Positions 33,484-44,253 of a stretch of 64,000 nucleotides of DNA are shown in pieces. Each line of letters begins with the position of its first letter. Position 1 is the stretch's first letter. Origin of the DNA: Uloborus plumipes (Eukaryota; Arthropoda; Arachnida; Araneae; Uloboridae); NCBI GenBank assembly GCA_038373865.1, contig JAXGGA010002372.1:1-64000 (forward strand), written 5' to 3'. The position numbers and the translations under genes were made by a program. Below the pieces are notes generated by a model. The model was not told the origin of the DNA. It searched no databases and saw only the letters and a program-made list of their open reading frames with translations.

Positions 33484-34177
33484 GGGGTTACAGTACCTTT
33501 CTAACAATTTTCTTCAATTTACTTGAAAAGCGTAATTCTTTTAACCATTGTTTCTGCACTTATTTAACAATCAATGACTTATTTTCATACATTAAAAATT
33601 TTGCCCACATTTTTAGAAAATTTGAAAAGTTTAAGAAAATTTCAGTTCATTAAAAACCCTAAGGCTGTTTTGATTTCGCACTTATTTCAAAATTTCTTTT
33701 TGCTAAAGGATGAAAAGAATTACCTCTAAAAATCTGTGCATTCATTATTTTATATATTGATTTGAAAATATTTTGTGACCTATTATGTAAAAAATTATTA
33801 GAAAATTTTGTTTTTAAAAATTTAACAAGCTCTAAAAACTTTAGTAATTTATAAAATGCTTATTCAATCCACAGTTTTGTTAAATATATTATCTCGAGTG
33901 CAAAAAATATTGCTTTAAAGTTGTATCTTTAACAGAAAAATTCCTTAGCGTTTCCAGTAACATGGAAACACTAAAAATAATCATCAAAAAAGAGCTTTAA
34001 AGTTTATCTTTTCCAATAGAACACATAGCGTGCATGCCCTAAAGTCACTCATAACTTTTTAAATAATTGAGCTAAACCAATGCTATTTTTTCCAAGTGTT
34101 TTAAATAACTTTTACTTTTAAAATAAGCAACAACACATTTTTTGGTCGTTTGGTTATTTTTGAGGTTCTGTAACCCC
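33484..34177. mobile_element. TTAA-flanked MITE inside the CACTGTAAAAA element
   Basis: Inverted ends GGGGTTACAGTACC and GGTTCTGTAACCCC are bordered by TTAA (33480-33483 and 34178-34181). The broken host word reads CAGTTTAA...TTAAAACTG, the CAGTTTAAAACTG of other copies with one TTAA duplicated. The interior is AT-rich and non-coding. It is a piggyBac-like insertion by its TTAA signature, although the TIR differs from the CCCATTAATG family. Confidence 0.85.
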
Positions 34178-34266
34178 TTAAAACTGTAAAACGCGCAGTA
34201 ATAAACTAAATATAGCAATTTTGCAGTTTATTACTGTAAAGCAGCATTTTACAGTTTGTTGCCACA

Positions 34267-34560
34267 GGGCCGTGGTGGCCCGATCGGTAAGGCATCAGAC
34301 TCGTGTCCGGAGGGACCCGGGTTCGAAACCCAGCCGATCAAAGATCCACCGCCTTGATTAATGGTGGCTGGGAGGCATTAAAAATGTCGTGGTCACAAAG
34401 TCCTCCAAGTGAAACGATACCTCTGGGGGTGCTGGGCCCTAGGGTTTGCTCGACCCTAGGTTCTGGTTCAAAATTAAGAACAGAGCGCTCTTCAGGGCCC
34501 TATCCCGGTTAAACCACGAAGCTGTGGTAGGTACGGGGGACCCTGGAGAGTGTGAAGTGA
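34267..34560 (+). mobile_element. tRNA-derived SINE (family of 155-339), intact
   Basis: A 294-bp SINE flanked by an exact 14-bp duplication AGTTTGTTGCCACA (34253-34266 and 34561-34574). The head has A-box TGGCCCGATCGG and a perfect B-box GGTTCGAAACC with a tRNA-like layout, and the body ends in GGAGAGTGTGAAGTGA with no long A tail. LINE-mediated target-primed integration explains the duplication. Confidence 0.9.
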
Positions 34561-34579
34561 AGTTTGTTGCCACAAAAGT

Positions 34580-34848
34580 CGTGACTAGTGCCAGACAGGC
34601 TGGCAATTTGGGGTGCGCTGCTTCACTTTTCCGACTGTACCGTGATTTGGTGTGAAGTCCGATTTTCACAGTACACGCATGCCATAGGTACCCATTTATA
34701 GGGTAGGCAACCTTTCACAACAACGCAGTCACTTAAAGAAAAGACAAGGACAGGAGAGAGAAAGCACATCCATGCCCAAGCCGGGACTCGAACCCGGGGT
34801 CACACTATCAGTGGCAGACTACTCTGACCACTAGACAAGGTGGTCGGC
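34580..34848 (-). mobile_element. tRNA-derived SINE, second family, minus strand
   Basis: On the minus strand the head reads CCACCTTGTCTAGTGGTCAG (A-box) and GGTTCGAGTCC (perfect B-box), then CTTTCTCTCTCCTGTCC and a body unlike the other SINE. An exact 11-bp duplication GCCACAAAAGT flanks it (34569-34579 and 34849-34859). Its target overlaps that of the neighbouring SINE by six bases. Confidence 0.88.
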
Positions 34849-35089
34849 GCCACAAAAGTAGCTCTAATATACCGTAAAAACAGCAGTATAATACTGGCAA
34901 TAGAGATTCCAGTTTGAAACTGTAAAATGCACAGTAATGAACTGTAAAATTATCAATTTTACAGTTTATTAATGTACAATTAGCAGTTTTACAGTTTATT
35001 ACTGTAAAATTAGCAGTTTTTACCGTTTGTTACTATGAAATTAGCTGTATTATACTGTAAAAACAACATTTATTTTTTACAGTGCAGTA

Positions 35090-36010
35090 TTAAAACATGT
35101 GCGCTTTAGAATAAAAAGCAATGACGTCACTTACAGTATATGATACTAATTAACTACTGAAACAATTACATTACATTTTTCTAGAAAATATATCTTTTTA
35201 TATGAAAAAGAAATGTTAAGCACATTGTTAAGTATAATGGAATTAGATTTGGACATTCATTAGAGCATATTAAGTTTGTCAAGCGAATATGAATATGTCC
35301 TCGAATCTAATACTTAGCTTCCGTTGACTGAAACCCAAACGTTTTTAATTAGTTCCTACGCCATTAAAATAGTTCTCCTTCTCAAGAATTTATTCTGACC
35401 AATGCATATCTTTTTTTAAATGAGAAGTTTTCAAGCAACTCAACATCATTAAAAGGACGCAGTTTCCGCAAAATGTCAGAGAAGAAACTGATTACTAATT
35501 AGCTACTCGTTATCCTTTACTTTCCCTAACCACCTATGCATTTTCCTCAACCTTAATTAAAAGTCTTCCACTTGTCGGTTAAAAGAGGAAGGGAGATTTT
35601 ATTTCATTGCTGTATTTCAGTTTTTAAATGAATAATTTTGCATACATTTGAATATATTGTGGCAAAAAAGAATCACTCTAAACTATTATAAGAAATTCTA
35701 AGAAATGCTGCTCATTAGCAGTTTGCTCAGTCCAATTGCACAAATGAAGTATCTTTACGAATGTATTTTTGCTTTATTCCCGGAACTTTAAACTTAAGCT
35801 TTTATTAGGCATACATTTAAATATAAGAAATTATTATGAATCATAATATGTAGTGTCAATATCCTAAAAAGTTTTCTTGTATTTAAAATAATAATACATA
35901 CATGTTGAGGGGATGACCGTTCAGTCACACCCACAACACGTACAGATCATCAGTTTTTCAAATACAAGAAACAAAACTAGAGTATTTTGCAAAAATAACT
36001 CAAAATATTT
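35090..36010. other. Gene-free AT-rich stretch
   Basis: AT-rich. A weak inverted pair, TTTCTTGTATTTAAA at 35872 and TTCAAATACAAGAAA at 35957, may mark a small decayed MITE. No gene was recognised. Confidence 0.35.
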
Positions 36011-36015
36011 CAGTG

Positions 36016-36180
36016 GGGGGCCACGGTGGCTCAGAGGTAGAAGGTCGCGGGTTCTATTCCCAAAGGTGCAATGAGTGTTATTTCCTCTCTGCGTGTTGTA
36101 AATCTTTCGTGCGCTATCTTATATGTTAATAAAGAAATCTAACCTCTCTCGCGGCAATTGAACCCCATCCCCCCCCCCTT
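36016..36180 (+). mobile_element. tRNA-derived SINE, third type
   Basis: The head GGGGCCACGGTGGCTCAGAG has an A-box-like TGGCTCAGAGGTAG, and a B-box-like GGGTTCTATTCCC follows with a shortened spacing, so part of the tRNA-like region may be deleted. A non-tRNA body follows (TGCGTGTTGTAAATCTTTCG). The end near the C run at about 36172 is approximate. Confidence 0.6.
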
Positions 36181-36189
36181 TGCGTAGTA

Positions 36190-37360
36190 TTTGTTAAAAA
36201 CTAAGCACGTAAAAACAAACAAATATTTCAGAATAATTACAAAATTAAGCATTTAATCGCAAATGCTGTCGAGGTGGGTTTTTAAATCAACAAATGAGTG
36301 TAACTCAACGAAAATAAATATCCTTAAAAATGTAGTGCAATAACTGTTTCACGATACTAAGCAGAATTCTTATTATTCACATACAGACTTGACAAAATAA
36401 TAAGTATTTGAAAAACACCTTTACAAAATTCATGCATTAAAAAGAAGGACTTTGTCGCACTGCGTTATGAAAAATGGATAAATAAGGCTAGAGGATTTGA
36501 ATAACTTTCGAAAAGTTGAATTGGACAAACATGTTTAAACATGTGTCTCGCAGCTTATGATGAATAATAAATATGATTTTCTGAATAAAAATGCGATGTA
36601 AAAATACATACGCAGACAGCAGTTGAGAACTGCTGCACAAAGAGGTGATTTTATATTCAAGTCATTCCTAATATGGAAATCAGGGGCAAGAAAAAAAATT
36701 AAAACTTAAGAACATTCACTGCTTTGTTTGTGCCACACATGCATAAGCAAAAAAATTATACAAAGTATTTTTTCACAACAATTCTAATTTGATGCAGCCA
36801 TTTAATTTTTATTTGATCCAGTTTCTCTATTTTTATCTGCGCCATTAATGATTTGTGAGTAATTGCGCATCTGTTGACATAAAACTGAGGCGAATACCTA
36901 TAATACAGTCATCCGAGTTCAAAAAAATTACATTATTGAAATTGGAACGTAGCAAGGTATGTATGTGTTGTCCGGTAAAAGATCGTTGTCTGATTGACTG
37001 ATTTCACGTTGAATTGATGATGATTAAGTAGCGTAAAATTCGAAAAGAAGCCAACCTTGGTGATTTCTCACCAAATTTGTCTAGAAAAATGTCGTTACTG
37101 AAGCGATATTTCTTCAATTTCTCGACAAGTCCATAGACAGCATGAAGATATGACGGTATTACTATGTGAGCTACGTAAGTGGCTAGTAATAATCATAAAT
37201 CTATTGAAATTAAAGTTTATGACAATTCAAAATTATCGTGCCTCTAACAGAAGCTTTGAACTGTGATATAAAGCGAACTATTTTAGTAAAAGCAATAGGA
37301 TTTTAGACCAGAAAACAAAATTTCTAAAGGTATGAAAAATTCCCATTTTTATTTTACAGC
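36190..37360. other. Gene-free AT-rich stretch
   Basis: AT-rich. I see no repeat copy, RNA gene or ORF above background. Confidence 0.4.
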
Positions 37361-37364
37361 ATAA

Positions 37365-37690
37365 GTCAGCTGGTTGCGTGGTGGTAAAATATTGGCCTTC
37401 CACGGGGGGCCGAAGACCCGGGTTCTGACCTACAGTGGACAGTCGGTGGATTTTCGTGATGCAGAAAATTCTCAGCGCCCATGTCGTATGATTTTGTGGC
37501 ATACAAAAGATCCCTTGGGGTTTCGTTTTGCTTTGAATATCCTTCGGCAAAGTTAAATTCCTATTGCAGTTTCGCATCGCAGAGAGCCCAAGTACCTCCA
37601 TCTGGCGGTAACTGGGCGTCAAAATTATCTGTGCCAACGCATCAGCGACTTAATGGTGGCACATGCACATTACTTCGCAGCCCCATTGGA
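37365..37690 (+). mobile_element. tRNA-derived SINE, fourth type
   Basis: The head AGTCAGCTGGTTGCGTGGTGG (A-box region) is followed by CCCGGGTTCTGACC (B-box region). A less AT-rich body follows with GATCCCTTGGGGTTTCG, CTCCATCTGGCGGTAACTGG and GACTTAATGGTGGCACATGC. The open frames inside read through the tRNA-like part and are not genes. No clear target duplication was found, so the ends are approximate. Confidence 0.65.
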
Positions 37691-37699
37691 AGGAAGATA

Positions 37700-39178
37700 T
37701 TTTACAATATCACAAAAATGTCTTTTATATATTGCGTAGAACATGCAGATAATAACCCTTAAACATTTTTTTTCCACAATTTGGTCGTAAAAATGTCAAC
37801 TTTTTTATTGCAATGTTTGTAACGTTAACCAGCCACTCAAAACAGAAAACACAGCAGACTGCAAAATATCTTTCCTAGACATCTATTACCACCTGTACGA
37901 ATAATTGCCTACTCAAATTAGAAAAGATTTGAACGAAACAGTGGAAGCGAAACTGGGAAATAGAAATCAAGAGATGAAAGTTAAGAACTTTTATCTACCT
38001 GGAAGGTAAAAATATTCCCATTCTTAATTAAAACTCAATTTTTCAACGCTTTTTAAACAATACGAAAGGATTATGCTTGCATATCCTAAAACTAATTTAT
38101 ATGCAAGCTATATTATAAGACGAAAATTCCTAGATACAATATATGACCGGCATGCAATTTGTCATCAGAGGACACTTGAAATTCAAAAGTGACGAATGCC
38201 CTTTAAAGTCAATAAACATAACTCTAAAAGCTATGCATCACAGAAAAATAGAAAACATATTTTAACGCACCTTTTAAACAACATGAATGATTTATGCATC
38301 TTGATCAGGCAATGTGAGATACTTGGGAATGCCATATACAAATGCATCTTCGAAACGACAGTAAGTATACGAGATATCTAACAAATGAATCCTGAATGGA
38401 GCACGCAATAAATATCCATGGATCCTATCGCATAGCTTTCCTTTGACAATTATTCCCTACGTAATACACAAAATCAAAGTAAATGTTTCCGTGAAGTCCT
38501 TAATCGAAAAGTAATGAATGTTGTTTCATTACAAAGACACATAGCGAATCGATTTGTCTTACAAACTGAGCATCTGGGTTGCAGACATAATAAATTCCTC
38601 TGTTTTCAATTGTACAGCATTTGCTTCATTTTATTGAGTAATCCTTAGGGGAAGAAATTGAGTTTTTTTTTTTTCCTTTCTTAGAAAATGAATTCAGTAA
38701 TGGAAATAAAATGCATAAAAACCAAACATATCTTTATCTTTTTTTTGTTTTATTTCGAATGATTTTAAAATTACTTTTTCATTTATTCATGATTTTGGAA
38801 TTGAAAAACCATTAGGCTATAAAAAAGTTTTATTGATTTTCGTTTTCGTCATTTTATGTCCTCGAGAAATAATTTTTTGCATTCGAATCGATAAGAAAAT
38901 TTGTGCCTGTGGAGATAAAAATATTATGGCCAGATCTTTAGTGTTTAAAAAAATATATATGTAGTCTTTAGTATTAAAAAAAAGTCATGCTAAAATTTTC
39001 ACACAATAAAACGTCCGATGCAGTGTGCGGCATAAAGTAGTTATAATCTTGGAGAACATACAGAAAAGCTCTTTAGCTTAAGTGAAGCATTTAAAATATA
39101 TCTTTGCAACTCCCATGTTCAATTGCTACATTAATTTGCATTTTACGGACAAATATGTCAATTTGAATATCAAAGTGA
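37700..39178. other. Gene-free AT-rich stretch
   Basis: AT-rich with T runs (38664, 38741). No gene or repeat copy was recognised. Confidence 0.4.
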
Positions 39179-39180
39179 TA

Positions 39181-41537
39181 CAGTCGAATATGTCTATCTC
39201 GAACCTGCATGTTTCGAAAACTCGTCTATCTCGATGTTTTTTTTTTTTTATTTCCCTGCATTTGCTGCCGAAATTCGGTATATTTTCCAAGTCAATCTCG
39301 AATTTTTTTTACGAAAACGTCTATATCTCGAATTCCAGGGATGCTGTCATTTTCGAATTCGAAGCCCAGTGATCTTAAAAACAGCAACCAAAAACTTTTG
39401 TTTCACTCAGAAACAGTGACATCGTTCTCAAAGGCAGAGACAGAGCAATGGAAAAAAGACGGAATTGCGTTCCAGGAATAGGTTTCTTGGAAGACCATCG
39501 AAAGGACAGTTTTTCAGTGGAAAGTGGTTTCGAGCACTTTCTCGGAAGAAGAGCAGATGGCACAGAGTGGGACAATGAAATGGGATGTTTACTTGACAAA
39601 TTTGTCCACGTGGGTGAACTTTTTAAGCTTATGGTTAAAGGTCATACAAATTAGGAGCCATCACTCTGTTATCTGGTTTCGGTAGTTTTGCTAAAATTGT
39701 TATTGCTGAGAAATCAGATATGATAGACGTGAAAAGAAAATTAAAAATTCTTTCAAATGATGAAAAAATGAAAATTCTAGAATTTTTGGACGGAAATCCA
39801 TCAATGCAGAGAAATGAATTTGCTGCTAAGTTTAGTTTTCCGACTATCACGTTTTCAACGATAGTTAAAAAGATAATATCGGTGGAGCAAAAATTTCAGT
39901 GAAATAAAACTGCGAAAAAAAAAAATTCGAAAATGTGCTTTTCAAATGTGGTCAAGTGCGTGTTAAAATGGATCACTCAATGCACAGATCAAGGCGTTCC
40001 AATACGTGGATTAATACTACAAAGAAAAGAGTAAGATTTTTCCAAAAAACTTGGCTACGGCGAAGCTGGAAAATTTCAATGGCTGGAAAATTTCAAAAAT
40101 AGACATGATATTGTTTTTCGAAAACTTTGTGATGAAAGTGCCTCTGTACCAGAAAATATTTGTGCAGACTGGATGGAGGAAATTACTTCTCTGGTAAAAG
40201 ATTTTAAGCCGATGAATGTTTTCAATTCAGATGAAACGGGACTTTTTTTTCCAATGCCCACCGAATAAAACGGCAACATTTAAGAATGAAGAATGTAGAG
40301 GGGAAAAGCAAAGCAAAGTTCGAGGGACGGTACTTATGGCTACGAATGAAGATGGTTCAGGGAAACTTCCTCCTCTGATGATCGGCCATTCTTAGAAACC
40401 TCTGTTTCTTAAAAATCAAGTATTTTCCTTTTATACATATAAAGCAAATAAAAAAGCATGGATGACTGGTAAAATATTCAATGGCTGGCTAATATGCCTC
40501 GACAAGGCCGCGCGGTTCAAAAAACGTAAAATTTTCCTTTTAGTGGATAACTGTAATGCGCATTCAATCTCCCAACTTTGAGAAATGTCACTGTAAGATT
40601 TTTGCCTCCTAGCACAACTTTGAAACTACAGCCTTCATAACGGGGCATAATTCGTAGTTTTAAAGCTGGATATAGAAAGCAGTTAGTACGCAAACTTCTG
40701 GATGCTATTGATGAAGGGGAAACTCTTCCAAAAAAACCGTACTGGATGCTATGAGGATGGTGGATAATGCCTCTAGAACTGAGACTAAAATTCAAAATTG
40801 CTTTATTAAAGCTGGTTTTATAAATAAATGCAAAACCAAGAGAGCAGTGAAAATGATGCAGATTGTGTTGAAGAGGAAGAAAAGCAAGTAACTGTCGGCA
40901 CAATGACCGAAGAAAATGCAGTAAGTGCTTAAGACTGGAAAATCATAAATTATCGAATGAACATTGATACTACTTTTGAAGACTTTTTAGATGTAGATGA
41001 TTCTCTGACCACATGTGGAACCTTGACAGATGCTGAAATCGTGGATACTTGAGGAGGTGATTCAGAAGAAGAATAAGAGGAGATCCAGGAAAATGCACCT
41101 ATAGTTACTACAAACGAAGCAGAAAAAGCTCTTGAGACATTAACAACTTTCCTCGAATTATAAGAACATAATGGCCAAGATGGATTTTCAGCAATTGCTA
41201 ACCTTAAGAGGATAGGTGAATAAAAAAAAAATCAGGCACCAAAAAACAATGAAAGACTTTTTCTTAAGAAAGGTATACTTAAAATTTCATTTCTATCATA
41301 ATTGTTGCTTTAACTTGTAATAAAGTACTTAGGTAAATAATATTAGAATAAATATACCAAGAAAAAAACTAATGCACAAGAATTTTGTACATATTTGTTT
41401 GCTGTACATATTTTGTCTTAAGTATCAAATTCAAATTTTCATCAAATTTCAAATAGTCTCTCAAAACCTCCCTTCTCGAAACCTCTTTATCTCATTTTTT
41501 TCTTTCCTTTAAAACTCGAGATAGATATGCTTGACTG
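39181..41537 (+). mobile_element. pogo/Tigger-like DNA transposon, degraded
   Basis: Inverted ends are CAGTCGAATATGTCTATCTC on the left and CAGTCAAGCATATCTATCTC on the right (reverse complement), bordered by TA (39179-39180 and 41538-41539). ATCTCGAA/CTCGAGAT words recur near both ends. At 2357 bp its length is right for an autonomous Tigger, but the transposase is broken. Confidence 0.88.
39720..41222 (+). pseudogene. Tigger/jerky-type DDE transposase pseudogene
   Basis: Transposases of this group have an N-terminal CENP-B-like helix-turn-helix pair and a C-terminal DDE domain. The sequence shows the first helix-turn-helix (KRKLKILSNDEKMKILEF, then FPTITFSTIVKK, 39720-39890). A second CENP-B-type region follows (about 39930-40110). 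The DDE domain has FNSDETGLFF (first Asp, about 40217), VLMATNEDGSGKLPPLMIG, a WMTGKIFNGWL block and LLVDNCNAHS (second Asp, about 40540). The C terminus resembles ALETLTTFLE near 41130. In-frame stops and at least three frameshifts break it, so no product is expected. The minus-strand 128-residue ORF at 40517-40903 is a shadow. Confidence 0.85.
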
Positions 41538-41702
41538 TACTTGATTTGGAGTTAACTAGATACCTTACAACGAACTAACTATACGAAAATAAATTGGTTT
41601 TCTCTACTCTATTTACATCCTGATTATATTATTGTAGAAAGGTATTGCACTATTTTATTTAAATACAAAAAACCCTCTTACTTAACTTTAACTCCCTATT
41701 AA

Positions 41703-42216
41703 ACCATTAATGCCTAGAGTCCCTTTTTAGGGACGGTCCAAAAAAGGGTCTGAATTTCCCCAAAATGAACATTTCAACCAAATAATAGTGTTCAATTAGT
41801 ACCTTGGTATTGTTTCAATTAGTTATTAACAGATTGCAGCACATAGCCATTCTAAAGTGTGTTCTGTAGCAGTTTTAATATGACCTTTATCAAAAATTGC
41901 ATCGTTCACAATCTCAAGAAAAAAAGCTAAGTTTTCAAAGTTATTCCCATCTTCCCAGTTTATGTTAATTGCTGATTTTATTTCTTCTTATAAAATGTCT
42001 TTTTAAATATTATATCGTAGGAAGAAAAAAGAATTAGTAAAAAAAGTATGTAGCCTCTGGGGTCTATCGTAACTTTTAAGGGACGATTTTTCTTTCCTTA
42101 ATAAAAACATTATTTTTTACATAATATTTTTTTAATTATTTTTCCAGTCCATTAAACACTGTTTGTAACCAGTATACAAAAAATCTTTGGAAAAAAAAAT
42201 GTCAAGCATTAATGGG
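41703..42216 (+). mobile_element. TTAA-flanked piggyBac-like MITE, copy 2
   Basis: Same family as 11651-12160 and in the same orientation. TTAA lies at 41699-41702 and 42217-42220. The left end reads ACCATTAATGCCTAG with the first C changed, and the right end is AGCATTAATGGG. It is a near full-length copy. Confidence 0.85.
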
Positions 42217-42220
42217 TTAA

Positions 42221-42527
42221 TATCAATAAAAGAAAGTATTTTTTAATTTAAATGTACTTTACAATAGAAGTCCGCAGTTCAAAAACAATAGAAGGCGTAG
42301 ACTTTTGAAGTCTTAAATATTACAAAACACTATTAAAGAAGGCAAAAATAACATTTAGAAAAATTGGTATTATTAGATCATAAAACAGTCCAAACTCGCT
42401 CGGTGATATATTTGGTTTTGAACTATACGTTATCTGTACTCTGATCACAGTTTAAAAATGACGGACTTTACCGCTATAATCACCCTTACTTCCTGACCGC
42501 AAGTTATATTAAGACTTAAAACCAGCT
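42221..42527. other. Gene-free AT-rich stretch
   Basis: AT-rich spacer between two TTAA elements. Nothing recognised. Confidence 0.4.
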
Positions 42528-42531
42528 TTAA

Positions 42532-42837
42532 CCCTTTATGTCTCAAAAAATTAATTTGAAAATGAATTTGTATACATTTTTTTTTGTTTTTTTAGTTAAA
42601 AATACACGAAACAACACACATACGGAGTATAAAAATTGTGACAATTAGTAGGGGTCTAAGGCCCCCTACGCCTTAGGGCCCCTAAGAAAATTGTTTCCGA
42701 TCGTAGTACCGTGTGTTGACCTCTCAGCAAAGGACAAGGAGTGGTTCTTTAAAGTATCAGCATGATTCCAGCCATTTTGAATTCATAATACTACATTAAT
42801 ATAAGCGGACTTCCGATTCCCGTCGGAGTATTAAGGG
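42532..42837. mobile_element. TTAA-flanked MITE, second CCC...GGG family
   Basis: Ends CCCTTTATGTCTC and GAGTATTAAGGG (inverted CCCTTAATACTC) are bordered by TTAA (42528-42531 and 42838-42841). At 306 bp it has an internal GC-rich stretch of inverted CTAAGG/CCTTAG words at 42656-42687. It is piggyBac-like by its TTAA/CCC signature, and the interior is unrelated to copies 1-4. Confidence 0.65.
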
Positions 42838-42906
42838 TTAACCGGGGGAAAACGGTTTAATTTTAATTTTACGCGCAGACTGATTTCTCAAACCATGCGT
42901 GCTTAT
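42838..42906 (+). repeat. About 70-bp duplicated block, first copy
   Basis: TTAACCGGG through GGTTTAATTTTAATTTTACG and ACCATGCGTGCTTA recurs at 43423-43493 on the other side of the MITE at 42907-43418. Confidence 0.75.
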
Positions 42907-43418
42907 CCCTCTAATGCCTGACATTTTTTTTACAAAGATATTTTGTATACTGTTTACAAATAGTGTTTAAAGGACAGGAAAAATAATGAAAAAAATATTA
43001 TGTAAAAAATAATTTTTTTATTAAGGAAAGAAAATTCTTCCCTTAAAAGTTACGATGGACCCCAGAGGGTACATACTTTTTTTACTATTTTTTTTCTGCC
43101 TACGATATAATATTTAAAAAGACATTTTATAAGAAGAAATAAAATCAGCAATTAACATAAACTGGGAAGCTGGGAATAACTTTGAAAACTTTGCTTTTTT
43201 CCTTGAGATTGTGAACAAAGGCAATTTTTGATAAAGATAATTTTAAAACTGCTACAGAACACACTTTACAATGGTTATCTGCTGCAATCTGTTATTAACG
43301 AATTGAAACAACACCAAGGTACTAATTGAACACTATTATTTGGTTGAAATGTGCATTTTGGGGAAATTCAGACCCTTTTCTGGACCATCCCCAAAAAGAG
43401 ACGCTAGGCATTAATGGG
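42907..43418 (-). mobile_element. TTAA-flanked piggyBac-like MITE, copy 3
   Basis: Same family as 11651-12160, inverted. The left end is CCCTCTAATGCCTGAC after TTAT (a changed TTAA). The right end is CTAGGCATTAATGGG before TTAA (43419-43422). The interior is full length. Confidence 0.85.
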
Positions 43419-43422
43419 TTAA

Positions 43423-43493
43423 GGGTTAACCGGGAACACCGGTTTAATTTTGACTTTACGCGCAAACTGATCTACGAAACCATACGTGCTTAC
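43423..43493 (+). repeat. About 70-bp duplicated block, second copy
   Basis: It repeats 42835-42905 (GGGTTAACCGGG, CCGGTTTAATTTTGACTTTA, CGCGCAAACTGAT, ACCATACGTGCTTA) with scattered substitutions. MITE copy 3 lies exactly at the junction of the two units. Confidence 0.75.
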
Positions 43494-43597
43494 ATAAAAC
43501 CTGACCTGACCGAACTTCAAAGCGACTCTAAAGACGCAAGATAAACAATACGCTTGCGCATTCAACACCTAATGCAGTCGTGGTGTTTGAGTCTGTG

Positions 43598-44253
43598 ATG
43601 CGCAGTGTTGAGGATCTTCCAGAAATGTTAGAAGATCTCGTCGTAAGAAAGCATTCATAAATCGCAAGAATTTTTTTTTTTTTTTTGTTGGAGGTCTGAT
43701 GTGGTTTATAAACATTCAACAAAGAGAACTTGCAAATTCTTGTAGTTTATTCCATATGTTACTTCATTGTCATCATAAGAAGACGTGCGTTGCATCTGAT
43801 AAAAATTAACTTACTTTTAACTTGTTGAAGGCTAGAACAGCAATAACACTTTTTCGGGTGAAAAACGCTTTACTACGTGGACAGTGCTTTACTGCTTATA
43901 CCAAGGATAAATGTTTACAGGTAAGACATTTTTCTTTTCTGCAATTTTTTTTTTTTTTTGAATGCAGATATTTTCATGTAATGTATTTTCGTGATTCACA
44001 AATTCTCAGTATTAAATTCCGACATGAAATTTGGTCATTTTTAATGCTTTAGCTGATAAGTTCATATATCAAAGCACCTAATACAACTTTGTGAGATAAA
44101 TAACAAAAAGTACAAATGATGGACCAGATTTTAAAACATCATATCTTCAAAACTCTACTGAATTTTTTCCAATAAGTACTACATGAAGACAAATGTATCA
44201 TCTAGTTTTGTTTTTCTCTCTTTTTCTTTCAGTTACAAATATTTGATTTGTGA
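43598..44253 (+). CDS. Possible small three-exon gene, function unknown
   Basis: The inferred join is 43598-43642, 43831-43920 and 44233-44253, giving a 51-residue product. Exon 1 starts at an ATG preceded by an in-frame stop at 43529 and ends at GTC|GTAAGA. Exon 2 is 90 bp, preceded by CTTGTTGAAG and ending at the near-consensus TTACAG|GTAAGA. Exon 3 follows a strong pyrimidine tract, CTCTCTTTTTCTTTCAG, and stops after six codons. All junctions are phase 0. Introns are 188 and 312 bp. The product begins MRSVEDLPEMLEDLV and contains FRVKNALLRGQCFTAYTKDK. It is not recognised, has no clear signal peptide and has two cysteines. The frame is also open upstream (VVVFESV), so exon 1 could be internal to a larger gene. 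ATTAAA at 44556 could be the polyadenylation signal. Chance splice signals are possible. Confidence 0.3.

Larger units (their letters stand above)
33422..35084. mobile_element. CACTGTAAAAA element, copy carrying three nested insertions
   Basis: Ends CACTGCGAAAAAT and ATTTTTTACAGTG (inverted), with TTTACAGTTTATTACTG, CTGTAAAATGCACAGTAATG and TATTATACTGTAAAAAC interior words as in 18967-20667. Removing a TTAA MITE (33484-34177) and two SINEs (34267-34560 and 34580-34848) restores a continuous element of about 360-390 bp. Confidence 0.75.

Noticed and set aside
34267..34340. A functional tRNA gene
   Set aside because: The A and B boxes are good, but the sequence continues as a SINE body and is bounded by a 14-bp target duplication. 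It is a SINE head.
34760..34848. A functional tRNA gene on the minus strand
   Set aside because: Same reasoning: a SINE head with an 11-bp duplication at the outer ends.
37374..37762. Open frames of 60, 93 and 119 residues
   Set aside because: They read through the SINE at 37365-37690 in different frames and strands, with no protein family features.
40517..40903. 128-residue minus-strand frame
   Set aside because: It is antisense to the Tigger-type DDE domain, which explains the plus strand better.
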